NCBI RefSeq assembly: GCF_014805625.2
Contig: NW_023998464.1
Coordinates: 8,093,813 to 8,157,812 of the forward strand
Reading direction: 5' to 3'
DNA from: Glossina fuscipes
Taxonomy: Eukaryota > Arthropoda > Insecta > Diptera > Glossinidae
DNA length: 64,000 nucleotides
Both the position numbers and the translations under genes were made by a program. Of this stretch, positions 10,458 through 22,900 are shown piece after piece. Position 1 is the first letter of the stretch. Every line of letters starts with the position of its first letter. A model generated the notes under the pieces. That model ran no database searches. It saw only the letters and a program-made list of their open reading frames with translations, and was not told the origin of the DNA.

Positions 10458-11837
10458 TTAAGTTGACATGTCAGCGTCTCCGTCGAGAAGGTCGCTATAG
10501 GAATTTTTCGTGAATGATCTATTCTTACCAGCAGAATAATCTGTACTTAGGTGATTTGGTACATTTGAAGCGCAACGAGTTGGCGCACGTGAATAATTTG
10601 AAATTGAAGGTTGATTAATGGATGAAAGAATGGATTCATTAACACTTGTGATTTGTTGAGTAAAGTTTATAGCTGGAGATTCTGGAGAATTTGGTATATT
10701 AGATTTTAGCAAATGTGTTGTTGTTTTAATTTTTTCAATATTTGCAGTTGCTTTGGTTTTCGAAGGTTGATTAATGGATGAAAGAATGGATTCATTACCA
10801 CTTGTGATATGTTGAGTAAAGTTGAGAGCTGGAGATTCTGGAGAATTTGGTATATTAGATTTTATCATATATGTTGTTGTTTGGATTTTTTCAGTTGCTT
10901 TGGTTTTTTCAATATTATCTTTGGCAAGTGATGTAACTGGTTTCGCAATATAATTTTTGGTTAATGCTGGATCAGGTTTTTCATTGGAAGCAGTTGCAGT
11001 TAAAGTGTTACTAGGCTCGATTTGCGAGGCAACAGCAGCGTAGGTATTACTTTTGCCAATTCCATGGGCTACAGATGGATTTCTTTCCCGGTATGTGCGT
11101 CGCGCTTCGCTCATGCTACAGTAATTTTCTGTTTTGATTTTTAATATTTCGCGCATCTGTACAAAACGTGGGCATTGTTTGTCTAACGCTGAGTGTTGAT
11201 CATTGCAATTTATGCAGAAACTACGGGTACAGCTTTCAGTATGTGGAGGATGACCACAGTTAGCACAAGATGCAGCATTAGTGCATCTTTTTGCCGTATG
11301 ACCCAGGCGTTGGCAATTTTTACACCTCATAGGATTTGGGATGTATAGTTCTACTTCACATTTATACCACGCCACATCAACTGTTCGCGGTAATCGATAG
11401 CGATCGAAAGTTAAAATAATCCTTCCTGTAGGAGAGCGTGTTTTTCCGTCATCATTCAGTTTGGTTAATTTATATGCTTCAGTCACTCCTTGAATGCCCA
11501 TTTCGCGAACAATTTCATCTTCCGGCACATGCTTTAAGCAAGGGGCATAAATTACACGTCGAACCGAGTTAAGTTTCTCATGTAGTTTAGCTGAAATAGC
11601 ACATAGATTAGCTAAAGAATAGGCCTTTATTAGTTTTTCGGTTGCGGGCGGGTTCCCAGCGAGGACCAGTAAATTCCCATGGCGTAGAATCGAGATCGAG
11701 TCGATGTATGTTGTAATGCTATCTAGAGCTTTTTTTATAGCAAAAGGGCTAATTTGGGAAATTGTTATTCGAGCATCGGTTGAAGAAATAACAATATATT
11801 TTTTATCAATAGGGATTATATCGCTGATCGGCAACAC
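10458..11837 (-). CDS. I-element ORF1, gag-like nucleic-acid-binding protein (459 aa)
   Basis: The product coats element RNA and probably acts as a nucleic-acid chaperone in the ribonucleoprotein. It is recognised by three zinc knuckles: CKNCQRLGHTAKRC at residues 172-185 (a classical CX2CX4HX4C), a second at 191-203 (CANC...HTESC), and a third at 208-222 (CINCNDQH...QC). This triple arrangement is typical of I- and Jockey-type ORF1 proteins. The N-terminal half (residues 1-160) resembles the RNA-binding region that precedes the knuckles. The C-terminal part is polar, rich in S, T, N and P, and contains a 52-residue tandem duplication. There is no stop or frameshift in 459 codons, in contrast to ORF2. 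The ATG at 11837 is chosen because the frame runs from it without interruption and leaves a normal-sized leader. ORF2 begins 21 bases after the stop. Confidence 0.9.
   Translation of the reverse strand: MLPISDIIPIDKKYIVISSTDARITISQISPFAIKKALDSITTYIDSISILRHGNLLVLAGNPPATEKLIKAYSLANLCAISAKLHEKLNSVRRVIYAPCLKHVPEDEIVREMGIQGVTEAYKLTKLNDDGKTRSPTGRIILTFDRYRLPRTVDVAWYKCEVELYIPNPMRCKNCQRLGHTAKRCTNAASCANCGHPPHTESCTRSFCINCNDQHSALDKQCPRFVQMREILKIKTENYCSMSEARRTYRERNPSVAHGIGKSNTYAAVASQIEPSNTLTATASNEKPDPALTKNYIAKPVTSLAKDNIEKTKATEKIQTTTYMIKSNIPNSPESPALNFTQHITSGNESILSSINQPSKTKATANIEKIKTTTHLLKSNIPNSPESPAINFTQQITSVNESILSSINQPSISNYSRAPTRCASNVPNHLSTDYSAGKNRSFTKNSYSDLLDGDADMST
10606..10917 (-). repeat. Tandem duplication (period 156 bp) inside I-element ORF1
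   Basis: The block 10606-10761 is repeated, with point differences and a 9-bp length difference, from 10762 onward. In the protein both units contain SNIPNSPESPA, NFTQ and NESILSSINQPS. The period is a multiple of three, so the reading frame is kept and the C-terminal linker of ORF1 is lengthened by about 50 residues. Confidence 0.85.
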
Positions 11838-12225
11838 CGGAAAATCTGATTTTTTACTTTTTTTCTTTGGGGGGATGTATCACTTAATAGATAAAATCTA
11901 TTCGGGTTTTTGTCTGGCGGCCCCGGGGCCGTTATGCCTTATTGTTGTCTATTTATTATTATTTTTGAAATAACCACTCACTTGAAAAGGTTTGGGAACT
12001 GTGCAAGAAGGTTGGGAACTACTAAAGAAAAGTGTCAAATGTTTTCAATTTTTTATTTTTTTTATTTTGTTTTTTTGTTTTCTATTTTTTATTATATATA
12101 GACGAAACAAAAGCACATACGCGATATCCGCGTTAACCAGTTTTAGCAATAACACTGAAAAGACAGAAGTTAAATACACAAAAACACCGAAAACACCGAA
12201 ACAATTGAAAAAACGCAGACGAATG
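11838..12225 (-). promoter_or_regulatory. 5' leader of the I-type LINE, presumed internal promoter
   Basis: This segment lies between the upstream target duplication and the ORF1 start. LINEs of this clade carry an internal RNA polymerase II promoter in the leader, so promoter function is inferred from position, not seen. The leader is A/T-rich, with a long pyrimidine-rich patch on the plus strand at about 12045-12090 and a 14-bp GC-only palindrome at 11918-11931. Short imperfect direct repeats (GGGAACT-type) occur near 11993-12020. Confidence 0.45.
11918..11931. repeat. GC-only perfect palindrome in the I-element leader
   Basis: CGGCCCCGGGGCCG reads the same on both strands and stands out in an otherwise AT-rich leader. 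A related segment, GCCCGGGGCTTGTTATGCC, occurs at about 21909-21927. Both are followed by GTTATGCCT. Confidence 0.85.
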
Positions 12226-12237
12226 ATTAAAAACTTA
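12226..12237. repeat. Target-site duplication, 5' side of I-type LINE
   Basis: ATTAAAAACTTA is identical to 6617-6628 and places the 5' end of the element at 12225, where its sense strand begins CATTCG. Confidence 0.75.
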
Positions 12238-15200
12238 AAAGCAATTAATTTCATTAAACTTCATTTATAATGCCGACTAGTATTTACTTAGATATATTTT
12301 ACAATCTTGTTTGCACGCATTCATAAACTAAGACCACAAACGCAGACATTACAATTGCGATAAAAACTCATCCATTGCTCTTATATCGACCATATTGAGT
12401 GTCGGCGAATGTTTATTAGAGAAGAAAGGAGGAAATAAGAAAAGCAATCGCATACTTTCTTTGATTTTCCACCGTTATGGTGATGATGCTAAAAACAAAA
12501 AAAAAAAAGGGAACAGAAAAAAATGTTATGCACGCACTCATACACAATATCATTTTACAACACACTCGCGTATACTTTGGTTTTTCCCACGCAGCAATTA
12601 GAGACGATTAGTGCTATAATAAAATCATTGTACTGTGTACTGCTGCATGTCATGACGCGATAGTAGGTGGATGGTTGATGGTGGTAATGGGCAAAGAGGC
12701 CGCAGCGACTAAAAGCAATTTGTATTGGGAAGATGAGAAATTGGAGAGCAGTAACAACTGAATACACAAAAACGTTATCTTAGGTTGCGTATATCGGCAA
12801 CAACAGGCAAATGGCTTTTCTTCCTATTATCGTACCAGAAGGTTTCCCTTTATACTTTGAAAAATTACAAAAAAAAATCGGCGACAAACAAAATTCAATT
12901 TAATTTTTTTTTTTTTCAACATTTCTTTTAATAATGATAAGAGGGAACTTGAGTAATGGCAGTGGTGGCAATGGCAGCCGTAAGTAAATTAAGAAAATCA
13001 TGTGAACCTGCACCTTTCATATACATACAATTTAGCATTTTAAAGATATGGGTATAGTTCTCGAGAAGATAAACAAACGCTTTGTCTATCTATCTATCTA
13101 GCTCCGCCTTTAGTTAGGTCTTTGGTATAGAAAGGAACTTCTTTTCTAAGTTGATTATTTACTGTATGACTTTAAGGCAACTGGAAATACTAATAGAAAA
13201 GTTCGCAGAACGCATATTACACATCAAAACCGCTAAAAAGCGCTTGCTTTTTTTCCAATTTTCATTAAGCTTGAAAACGGCTGGAAGTACAGAGGTTCCA
13301 AATATCCTTGTGAATTTCTTCGGTTAATCCAACATCTCAGGACTCCCACAAAAAATTATTTATGGTGCCACTAAATCATGCCTTTTGCCATTAATTCCAG
13401 CACCCGGTTCCTTGACTCATTGATGGTTGATAGCGATCGCGAACCACGAACGATTGATTACAGTAGCGCGAGTATATTGCACTTTAGCCGTTTCAAGCCA
13501 GTCGTTTTTCATCATTGCTAGACCTAAAACTTTGAAAGACGATATCCATGCACAAACCAAAGAACGATTTATTGTTGTAGATCAAGATTATTGTTCTAAG
13601 CCCAAATCTCCCGATTAATTAAAAGACGGCCATCGAAGTCTCTTCTCTTCTTTGCTCCAAAAACATCGAAATCTTTTCCAAAAATTTCTTTCCATCAGAA
13701 ATGTTTTAAAATAACGACATTCACCGCATACACAGCATTCTCAAGCTTCTCATCTTCGTCGAAGTTTGATAGGCTACGCGAATTAAGGAGGGAATGATTT
13801 CAGCAATTCTATTAAAGACGATTGTCACTCACTCAAAACGCAACCATATATAGATTGAATCGGTTGTTCGGTAACTATTAGATGTTTGCAAAACTTTTCA
13901 CGTCAAAAAGGCACTTACTGTGGGAAATTTATACAATATATATTAATCAAAACAGCTTCGATCATTTTCTACAACATTTCACAATAATTTTGGCAACATG
14001 GCGGTATCATGTCGAAAGAAGTTAGATTGGTTTGGCAGCGATCGACCCACGGGCCCATTTTCGCACTTCTTCAATTTTACGGACCTGGATGCCAGTCAAG
14101 CCATGCTGTATCGATCTGACGAGTGGTAATCAGAAGACGCCAAGTCTAGTACGTACGCTGTGTGTGACAGAACTTCTCATTCGAGCTGCAACAGTGTAGC
14201 CTGGACAACTCTTGCAAGAAGTGGCCAAAAAGTCGGTGTCGCTACCTTTAAACCGTTGAACCCGAAAGTGCAAAACTGCGCACCATTGTACGTTTACTGT
14301 GTCATTGCCTTTAATTAAAATATACTCTATACGACATGTGATATGAGAGTTTATTAAGTTCTTGCGAGTGCATGGGAAGTTCTAAATGACTTTGTCGCAT
14401 TTTCGAGGTAGGAAGAAGTGTGTCCACTATCATGTTTTGGCCTGAGGTCAAATTCAATTCAATATTGTCGTGACAGCTCGTCATTCAGCGCTATAAATAA
14501 TATGATCTTGAGATATTAAATTTATGCGGAACACATGGATGGGATAGGACCATTTTGTATATAAAAGTTATTATAACACGATAAGCCTTCATAAGGCATT
14601 CAGACGTAACTTTTAGCATTTGATGAGAAAAAGTGGTTTGAAAAGACATAAAGACATTCGGTGTTAAATTCACACCACGTTTTGACCGGTTTCAAGTCTC
14701 AGAAATCTTATAATTTCCCTTGTCGATAGGGAAGAAGGTGTTATTTTTAGTATTAAAAAAAGAGTAAGTAAAGTATAATAAGTTCTTCAAAAGAGATATC
14801 AGCCAAACAGGGACCACGAGGATCCGCTTTCAGTGCCTTCCCCTCTGTTTTATGAAGAGCAAATACTTCATAAGCAAATACAAATAGGTGAGGCATAAAT
14901 AATTCTTTAATCCTTTGCATTTTTAGAGCTTCCAAGAAAAGCGTTATATACAAAAAGTTCTTATGTTGTGGAATTAATGCCAAAGGAAGAGGCATGTTTG
15001 GCAAACCAAAATTAACCAGAAGAATGAAGAATTAAGATTATAACGGTGCCCTTATAAAGCTTTATGAAGCTGGACTTCTTAATTTTTATTTAATTCTTAA
15101 GTTTCGATTGTGCTAGACGAAGTGATATGGGGTTGGGCTTGCCCGATTCCATAAAATTCAATAGCTTCGATTTTTAAAAGTTAATCCCTCCTAGCTTGAC

Positions 15201-18200
15201 TAATTGACGGATTGATTTGAAATTTTGCATTGGAGCTGATAAAATATATGAAATTTTAAAACGTGATTGCTCGCACATCTGTCTCGTTTTATTATAGGTG
15301 TCGGTCTATAAACTTTTCAATCTGATTAATATAAGTCCTGCACTGAGCGCAGCGTAGTTTGTATAGCAAGTGGCCCTATAAAAATTTATATACACATTTA
15401 TACATATATGTATACATATATAGATTGTATTTCGCAATAGCAGAATTATGATATAAACCACTCGCTAAAAACGAGAGAAAACAGAAAACATGTTCGCACA
15501 CATACATATATATTTCATAACCATATTACTTTGCACAAAACATAGACATAAATATGCTCTTAAAGTTTTATGCTTTTTGTCTTGATGATGCCTGTAAACA
15601 TAAGAGTGAAATCGTAGCCAAAGAGGGCTAGTGAAGCGACAACATACCCCGGCATAAAGTGCCGTTAAAAGTATTGTAAACATTCATTGTTTATTTTATG
15701 AAAATGGCGCTAATGGCATCTGCTACATACGTACATATATTTTTTAACGCAAACATAACAATCATTCGTTGCTATTGATGTTAATGTTGTTGATTTTGTA
15801 ATAAGTTGTTGAAAAATTAATGTAGCAGCAATATTTCTTCTGAATGGCATTTATTTTATTCTATTTCAAGCAACAGGAATTTCAGTTGACGCCGGTTACA
15901 AAATATATCCAAAACGGAAGCAAAAAATAAATAAAAATTCTATAATCAGTTAGACTCAAGTAGCAGCTATAATTTTGTATTTTTTTACAAAACTGATCGG
16001 AGAGATGGCAATTGAGAAAACTACGGTTACCAACAGAGAAGGGAAGATTTTTATTAGCAGACCTCGATCGACAAACCTCCTTTAGACGATTTAAACCTCT
16101 TCGTCTGCGCTATGACCAACAAAATTAACTTGTAACTTGTGAGGAACAGAAACTGATCTTTATTTGTTCTATTCGAAGTGCTTGTGCAGAAAATAGTTGA
16201 GTATTCGATTAGATCATGGTATCTTTAATCGACTTGAATTTAATTCGTTATCCCTATATTATGTAATACCCATGTTATTTTTCCCTCATTGAATGCGTTC
16301 TCCTACAAGCTTATATCCCTTTCACATAAATACTTTACGGAAGGTTCATTACCATACTCTCTATTGCATTTCATCATTTCGCAGGTTTATTCCTAACTTG
16401 CCGATTAAGCGAGAGTGTTTCGCGTTCCAATTACATGATTGCTGTCATTACTTTTGGCGTCAGGAAATCGGATTTCGGAGAATATTCTTGTAGTGCCACT
16501 TCGGCTTAGATTCCGGCGGCAAGAGATCAGGAGTCGTCTGCTTCCCTATTACGAAAACATCAGACTTGCCCCCAACATGTAGGTGGCCTCGCCTAGACGG
16601 AACGGTTCGCAACACATTCGCAACTTTGATATCTGGTATTCCATTTTCGATATAGCATTGTCTTGCGAGAATTGTCTTGCTAGCTGGTTTGAGTTTCGTC
16701 TTCTTAAGTCATCCTCACACGCTAATATATCTTCCATTAAAGAAGAAAAGTGTGTCCTTACTGCCCACACTAAGTAGACACATAGAGGCCAAGTATTTGT
16801 TAAGACTTTAACGTCTGCTATTAATATGATTTATTAGCGGTAATATTGTCTTGTATCTACTAATAATAAAAATAATAAAAAGAAAATATATAAAAAAACA
16901 ATTGAAAATTAACTTCTCCTCTTAGTTTATCGCTTGCAGAAAAAGTGAAACAAATGCTTTAATGTACGGGTACCCACATGTGAAAGTTTAAGATCTGAAG
17001 TGCATAAAAATCTTCGCTCGGAATTTTAAAAACAGAGTTTAGACGTGAGATTTTCGTATACCGAGCCGCATCGCTGCAAATCCTTGCGCCTGGGATAATA
17101 AATCAGACATTTCCTAAAAATATTACACAGAATTTAGCGAGCAGGGTTTATACTGAATAGCATAAACTTGAACTTTTTTTCGAAAGCCATTGTTTCGAGA
17201 AATGTGGGCTTAAACGTTTAAATCTTCATTTTGATTTTACTTTTAATCTGCAATACGCGCATCATATATTCAGCGTGATGGATCTGACAATGTATTTAAA
17301 AAAGTCTTTTTTATCTACAATGACCTCCTCTTATATTTAGTGGGCTGTTCAGTGCACACAAAATGCATGTAAAACGAGTCTCCAATTGTAATCGGAAATT
17401 GCACTTTTTGGGTCGCTTAACGCTTCGAACTCTTTCTTTACGAATTGCTCTTGAAAATATCGCCTTATAATAACAAATATAATAACAAAAAAACAACAAA
17501 TTAGAAGGTAATTTTACAGCTTTCTTAATGGCTAACTATTTTGTTAACACTGTTTTTTTCGAACTAAGACATCTTTAGAGCTTAGCTAATCAAAGTTTAT
17601 TGAATAACGTGGGAGTGATTTTATGCTGATCATGACGCTTTGTACAAATGTACGCATGGCTGTATACATTTCATTGAGCTTGAAGCATCAAATAAGTTTT
17701 ACCTCTCTGCGTTCAATAACACGCGACAGCCACAAATTGTACTTCGGTCACAACATACAAACTTTATGAATATCTTAATGCGAATTTCTGACTATTACAC
17801 GCAAAAGTTTAATTGTATTATATCTCGATTCCAGGTTACTGGGCGCGTATATACGGCTCTTTTGGAATCTTAGGCTGACTCCTTTAAGCGATTTCTACTT
17901 TAATCACATCATTATAATAATTCAATATTTAAATCCAAATTTGGAATTTTAACGTATATATCACAATCGTAATCTAAAAAAAGCAACAAGTTGTCGTCAC
18001 GTATAGAGTGGCATGAGTGGATTTTCAACTTAATTTAATCACGCTAGGGAAGAACAAGTTCGTTTCGATAAACCAAAATTTTGTTGGGACACTCACGATT
18101 GCTATAGGCCGCCAGGCGGGCTACTTAAATTGGTTAACTAATCCAATGTACCTTGTGCCTGCAGGCATTAAAATTCCAGGATGTGATTGTAAAAAATATA

Positions 18201-19900
18201 AAATGAAAGCTATGCTCTCTTTATAAAATTCGTTTGATACTAAACGGTACGTTCGTTTAACACTGTACGGTCAAATTTCAAATTGTTTTAATATAAGAAT
18301 TTTTAAGCAAAAATTTTAATTCGCATAAAATTAGCTATTGGCAGCTTCTCAGGCCGACAACGGGGCTAATTATTAAATACAATCCAAATATCATGAATCT
18401 GGTTAATATATTGAAATGTAAAGCATTTTTCATTTAAGCACTTGTCCCCGTAAGTACACATACATACAAACAACAATTACTCATATATAAACACAATACG
18501 TGATTTCTATAATATGTTTACGGATGTGTGATCGAGTGCGTGTGCACACCGCACTTTAACGTTTTGATTAAATTTATCATCGATAATGTCGGACAGAACT
18601 CACAAAAGGACAGACGGACTGACTGAACGAACAACTGCGTCAAAAACCGGAGAGCATTTTTCATTTTCAATGTTCACAAATTTGAAAGCATTCAGTTACA
18701 ACCACTTTCACACCATAAAGCAGATACGCAAACATACAAGCAGGCGGATAAACAGGCAGGCAGTCACACTGTCATTTATTTAATGTATATAAATTTGTGC
18801 CTGATGCGGTTATATATGTATTTGTGTATAGGTAGCTGTTTGCGTGTATGGATATGTATATGCATTTGTGTATGAATGTCGTATTAAATTTCCGTTATAT
18901 TGATTTTTTTTTATTATTTGTTTGCGTATATGTTGAGCTAATTATCTTATTGTGTTAAGGCAAATAATAATTAAACAATGTAAGTGTACCTCTTTGCATT
19001 TGTGACTTTGTGTGCGCGTGTTTGTGTGGAAGTTTTATAAATTTATATAGCGCAAAATATATAATTATGTATTTGTACGAGCACGGGCACTATGGGACAC
19101 CGGATGTGTGTTGCTTGCAAACTCAGTCATGTTTTAAATTTAATTTACAGTTAATAACTTATGCTCGCCTGCTTGCTGGGAAATACTTTGCACAATGTTA
19201 GCCAATGAAGGCAATGGCGACTATAATGGCGGCAACTACGGAAATGGATTCACAATTTCTTTCTATGGATAGCTGCCAGTTGGCATCGCCAACAGATTTT
19301 GCATAAGCGCAAAACTACATAGACGCACTACATAAGTTCACCTCTCCCCTTTCTTTCTTTTTCTGCATCTATGGATGTGAGCGTGTGTTTTTCATGTAAT
19401 GAATGGATTTAAAAGCCTTACATTCATTCGCACACATAGACAACTGAATAAATGAAATAAACGTAAAAAAATTGAAACAAAAGAGGAAAACTTTAACAAA
19501 AACACTATCTGTGCACGTATACGCAAGCGTATGCATAAGCATGTATATATATGTGCAATATGACACATATATAAACAAACGCTTTTATATTAAGTTATAA
19601 AAATTTATTGTTTGTAATCTATACAAAAGTTGAAAAAAATGGAGAAATTTAACAAAAAATATCTCGCGTTGACAAAAAATAAGTAATTGTTGCTGCCGCA
19701 GTCACCACGACACATCTGTACTGCAGCTTTAGCGTTGTTACAAGGCAGCGAATATGATTTTCTTAGAGCTTTTACATTTCTCTTAAAGTACACATGTCGA
19801 ATATGCTTTGAAAAGACAATTTTCGTTACGATCGCCAGCATGTTATTATTATTATTATTTTTTAAGTAACGCATTATATGGCTGATGGTGGTAAAAATAG
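12238..19900. other. AT-rich non-coding stretch with short microsatellites
   Basis: No gene is supported. A (TCTA)n microsatellite lies at about 13084-13100, a T run at about 12903-12916 and a (TTA)n run at about 19842-19858. The part at 13990-14290 is richer in G+C and can be read for 50-60 codons at a time on either strand, but I recognised no motif. The part at 16490-16780 is similarly GC-richer and holds a 73-codon minus-strand frame (16549-16770) without recognisable domains. Both could be decayed transposon or exon remnants. Confidence 0.45.
13084..13100. repeat. (TCTA)n microsatellite
   Basis: About four TCTA units (GTCTATCTATCTATCTAG), read directly. Confidence 0.8.
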
Positions 19901-22900
19901 TTCCATCGAATCCATTTTCAAAAGGGGTTTACTTTTCGGCTAAAATACGTCAACGAACTAAATTTCACCAAAGTATCGGAAAAATTTCCTGACAATAAGT
20001 GGAGACAGGCGGCGAGAAAGCTTAAATCGATTCGGTTTAATAAAAGATTTGGTTTATATTGGGTTAATATCCTTCTGGATATTGCATAAAATTTGATACC
20101 CGTAAACTCCGTAACACACGTGGTGTGAAGTACTATTACTATAGTTACTACTCCCACAACAGCGAAGTTTCGCGTGTATGCCGCTACTTATTTGCAGCTT
20201 TTCAAATTTGCAGAATTTTCCAAAAAATTCTCGAAGAGTTCTATTTTACTTGTATTTTGAGTTAAATCCCTCTGAGACTTCGTTTAGCAGAATTCTGTTA
20301 ACGGCTTTACAGAGATCTGCAAAACATTTTAGTTTGTGTCTTTGCTAGTTATATTTAAATATAACTCCACACCCGTAAAATTTCCAGACACAGACTAGCT
20401 GGGAACGTGTGAGTCATACCCCATCTAAAGAAAACCGGTTCTAGTTGAATTGAATGTGGTATTGATTATTGATCTGAATACTAGCTCGAATATTGAATTA
20501 AATATTATATTAAGCACTGAACCGAATGTTGGAAAGAATACTGAATAGTGTCAGCTAATGTTAGGTAATCTGGTTAGCATAGAAAATAACAAGGCATTTT
20601 TTCAGCAACACAATTCTAATATAGAAAAACACATGAGGGTAAAGAACAATTTGTCCTATGTCCAGTACATATGAAATGGTCATATATTGTTAAAATAAAA
20701 ATAGGCTAGGCTAAGTTTGACTTGGATGTAAACTATGTTTGTCATTCACGCCAATCGAATGGAAAAAAGATTTTTGCTCATCGACTGCGTTCTTGTACAA
20801 TCGAATAATTAAGTAAAACGAACTGGTTAATGAACACTATTTCTAATCTGTTCGAAAAATATCACTCAGGCACAAAACCAATGTGTAGGCGTCTCTTGAA
20901 TAGAAAAATGTGTGGTCGATAGAAGAGATGATGAAGGAATAGCAATCTGTGTGGTGATATAGGTCAACTTACCTTCAATCGTCTGTTTATTGTAGGTGCT
21001 AATAATATATGCCGCATATCTTCATTTGGTGATTAACTATTGATATGGGGCTACACATTCAAAAATCCTTTCTTTTTCTGTAAAGACATAAGAAACTAAC
21101 ATACGAAAATAACAATTTCTCCCTTTAGCAAAAACAAGAATTCGTGAATTCTCAGCAACGGAGCCTTATTTTGACTCAATGCTAGTGAGTAAGATTGTGA
21201 CATTTTAAGAAACCATTAAAGATGAAATCTATTTTGATCTTATTTGTCCATATTGCCCTTAATTGTGGCGTCTAACGATTGCTGCACACTGCTCTACATG
21301 AAATTCATTGGCCTAATTCTTCACTTCCACATTTTCTGCGCCCAGTACTTAATAAACTAACAGGAAGAGAGGTTTTTCACGACTACAAATTCACGTTCCC
21401 TACGAACAAAGCGAACAAATGAAGTTTCAGATACTTGGAAAGGTTATTATGAATATGTTCAAAATAACGATATTCGATTCGATCGAAGTCGATTTGCTCA
21501 ACTCAATCTGTCTTTTGGCGGTTGTTGATTTTCTTTCTATCGACAATAGATATATCGCCCTTTTTGGCAGATGAATCTACCCATAAGCTACGAGAAGCTA
21601 GCACACAGCACCCCTGAGCTTGGGAGGAGATTACAAGTTTCCATCTTTTTCGGTCGCTGCCTCACGCTGAGCGGAAGACCAGATAAGAAAGCACAATTGT
21701 TTTAGAAATTTATATGCGTTTCAAATCGAATTTGCGGACTCTTGTCGCTTGGCTTGCAATCTAAGGGGTATTATGCAAGAATTCTAATAAGCATTTTGAG
21801 ATTTTTTAAACCCAGTCTGTAGATAAGCCTAATGTATTTTTATCCATCTCTGAAGGGAGAGAAGCGAAAGAAATAAAAATTGGATTATTGTCACGTTTAT
21901 TAACAAGTGCCCGGGGCTTGTTATGCCTATACATTACCTGCCGCGCATATACACACGTAATTAATTAATAAACGGTAGCATACAAGCCTTCAGTCGCATT
22001 GTTATGATAATAATTACAAACGCATCACCGTCATATTTATTACATACATAAATATATATATATACATTGGTTTTGCTCATACATCAGAAGCACTTACTGA
22101 AATATCCGGTCAAAATATTGTTAAATATAATAAAGGCAAAAAATTAATAAAAAAAATAATTCTGTCAATAATTTCAATTAATAACATGAACAAAGAAAGC
22201 GTATTTTGTGGAGGGAATTTTCATAATGATTGACAATTTTAAAAAAATGTCAACTTAATCAACTTATCTCTTTAAGAAATTATTAAATAAACACAAAAAA
22301 CGAATCCCGAGAAATTTACGAATCGATGTTTGGACCAGTCGCAACACGTGGCAGCGATTCCGACGCTTCAGGGGATCTGAAATAACCTGATCGTTGCATG
22401 CGCTTTTTCTTGATAATGTTAACTATGCCATCTGATCGCAAAACTCCAACTTGGTGACTATTTATTTTTATGATCACCAAAGTTACCAAAATTAATTATT
22501 GCTGCAGAGTTTCGGCGTAGAGCAAACCTGTAGATTCATCCGAAGGTACTTTGGTAGTAACTAATCCAATCAGTTAGTCAATTGAACTACGACCTACAAC
22601 TGAACGTGGAGCCATGAAAATTGGGCATCCTCTGTCAAACTCATTTCCAACGTGCAGCGAGTGGCGTTTCACGACCATGATAAATCTATGCGTATATCCG
22701 CTATGAGTTCGGGTGAATATGTAAGTGGTTTTACTGAAGACCTTAGTATGGGTCGTCAATTAACTAAGTATCTTGATGGTAAAAATGCTGGCTGTAACTC
22801 CAAGTTGATATCGTGTTAAAATATTTAATTTGCAAGGTTAAAGATACATCAGGTGCATTGCGTTTTCAGTGAATGATATAGTCTTTCGTTCTTATGGCAA

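Larger units (their letters stand above)
6629..12225 (-). mobile_element. Full-length I-clade non-LTR retrotransposon (LINE)
   Basis: This is a 5.6-kb element that copies itself by target-primed reverse transcription. On the minus strand, 5' to 3', it has a leader of about 390 bp starting CATTCGTC, ORF1 with gag-like zinc knuckles, a 21-bp gap, ORF2 with endonuclease, reverse transcriptase and RNase H, a 3' UTR of about 110 bp, and a TAA-repeat tail. It is flanked by identical 12-bp direct repeats. An RNase H domain after the reverse transcriptase, plus a TAA tail, points to the I clade. The length is close to that of the Drosophila I factor (about 5.4 kb). ORF1 is intact. ORF2 has two nonsense codons and two frame changes, so this copy cannot move by itself. 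The 5' end is judged complete from the duplication and the CA start. Confidence 0.88.

Noticed and set aside
11704..12270. Several overlapping ORFs at the LINE 5' end
   Set aside because: They lie in the T-rich leader or antisense to ORF1, are hydrophobic low-complexity sequence and have no domain.
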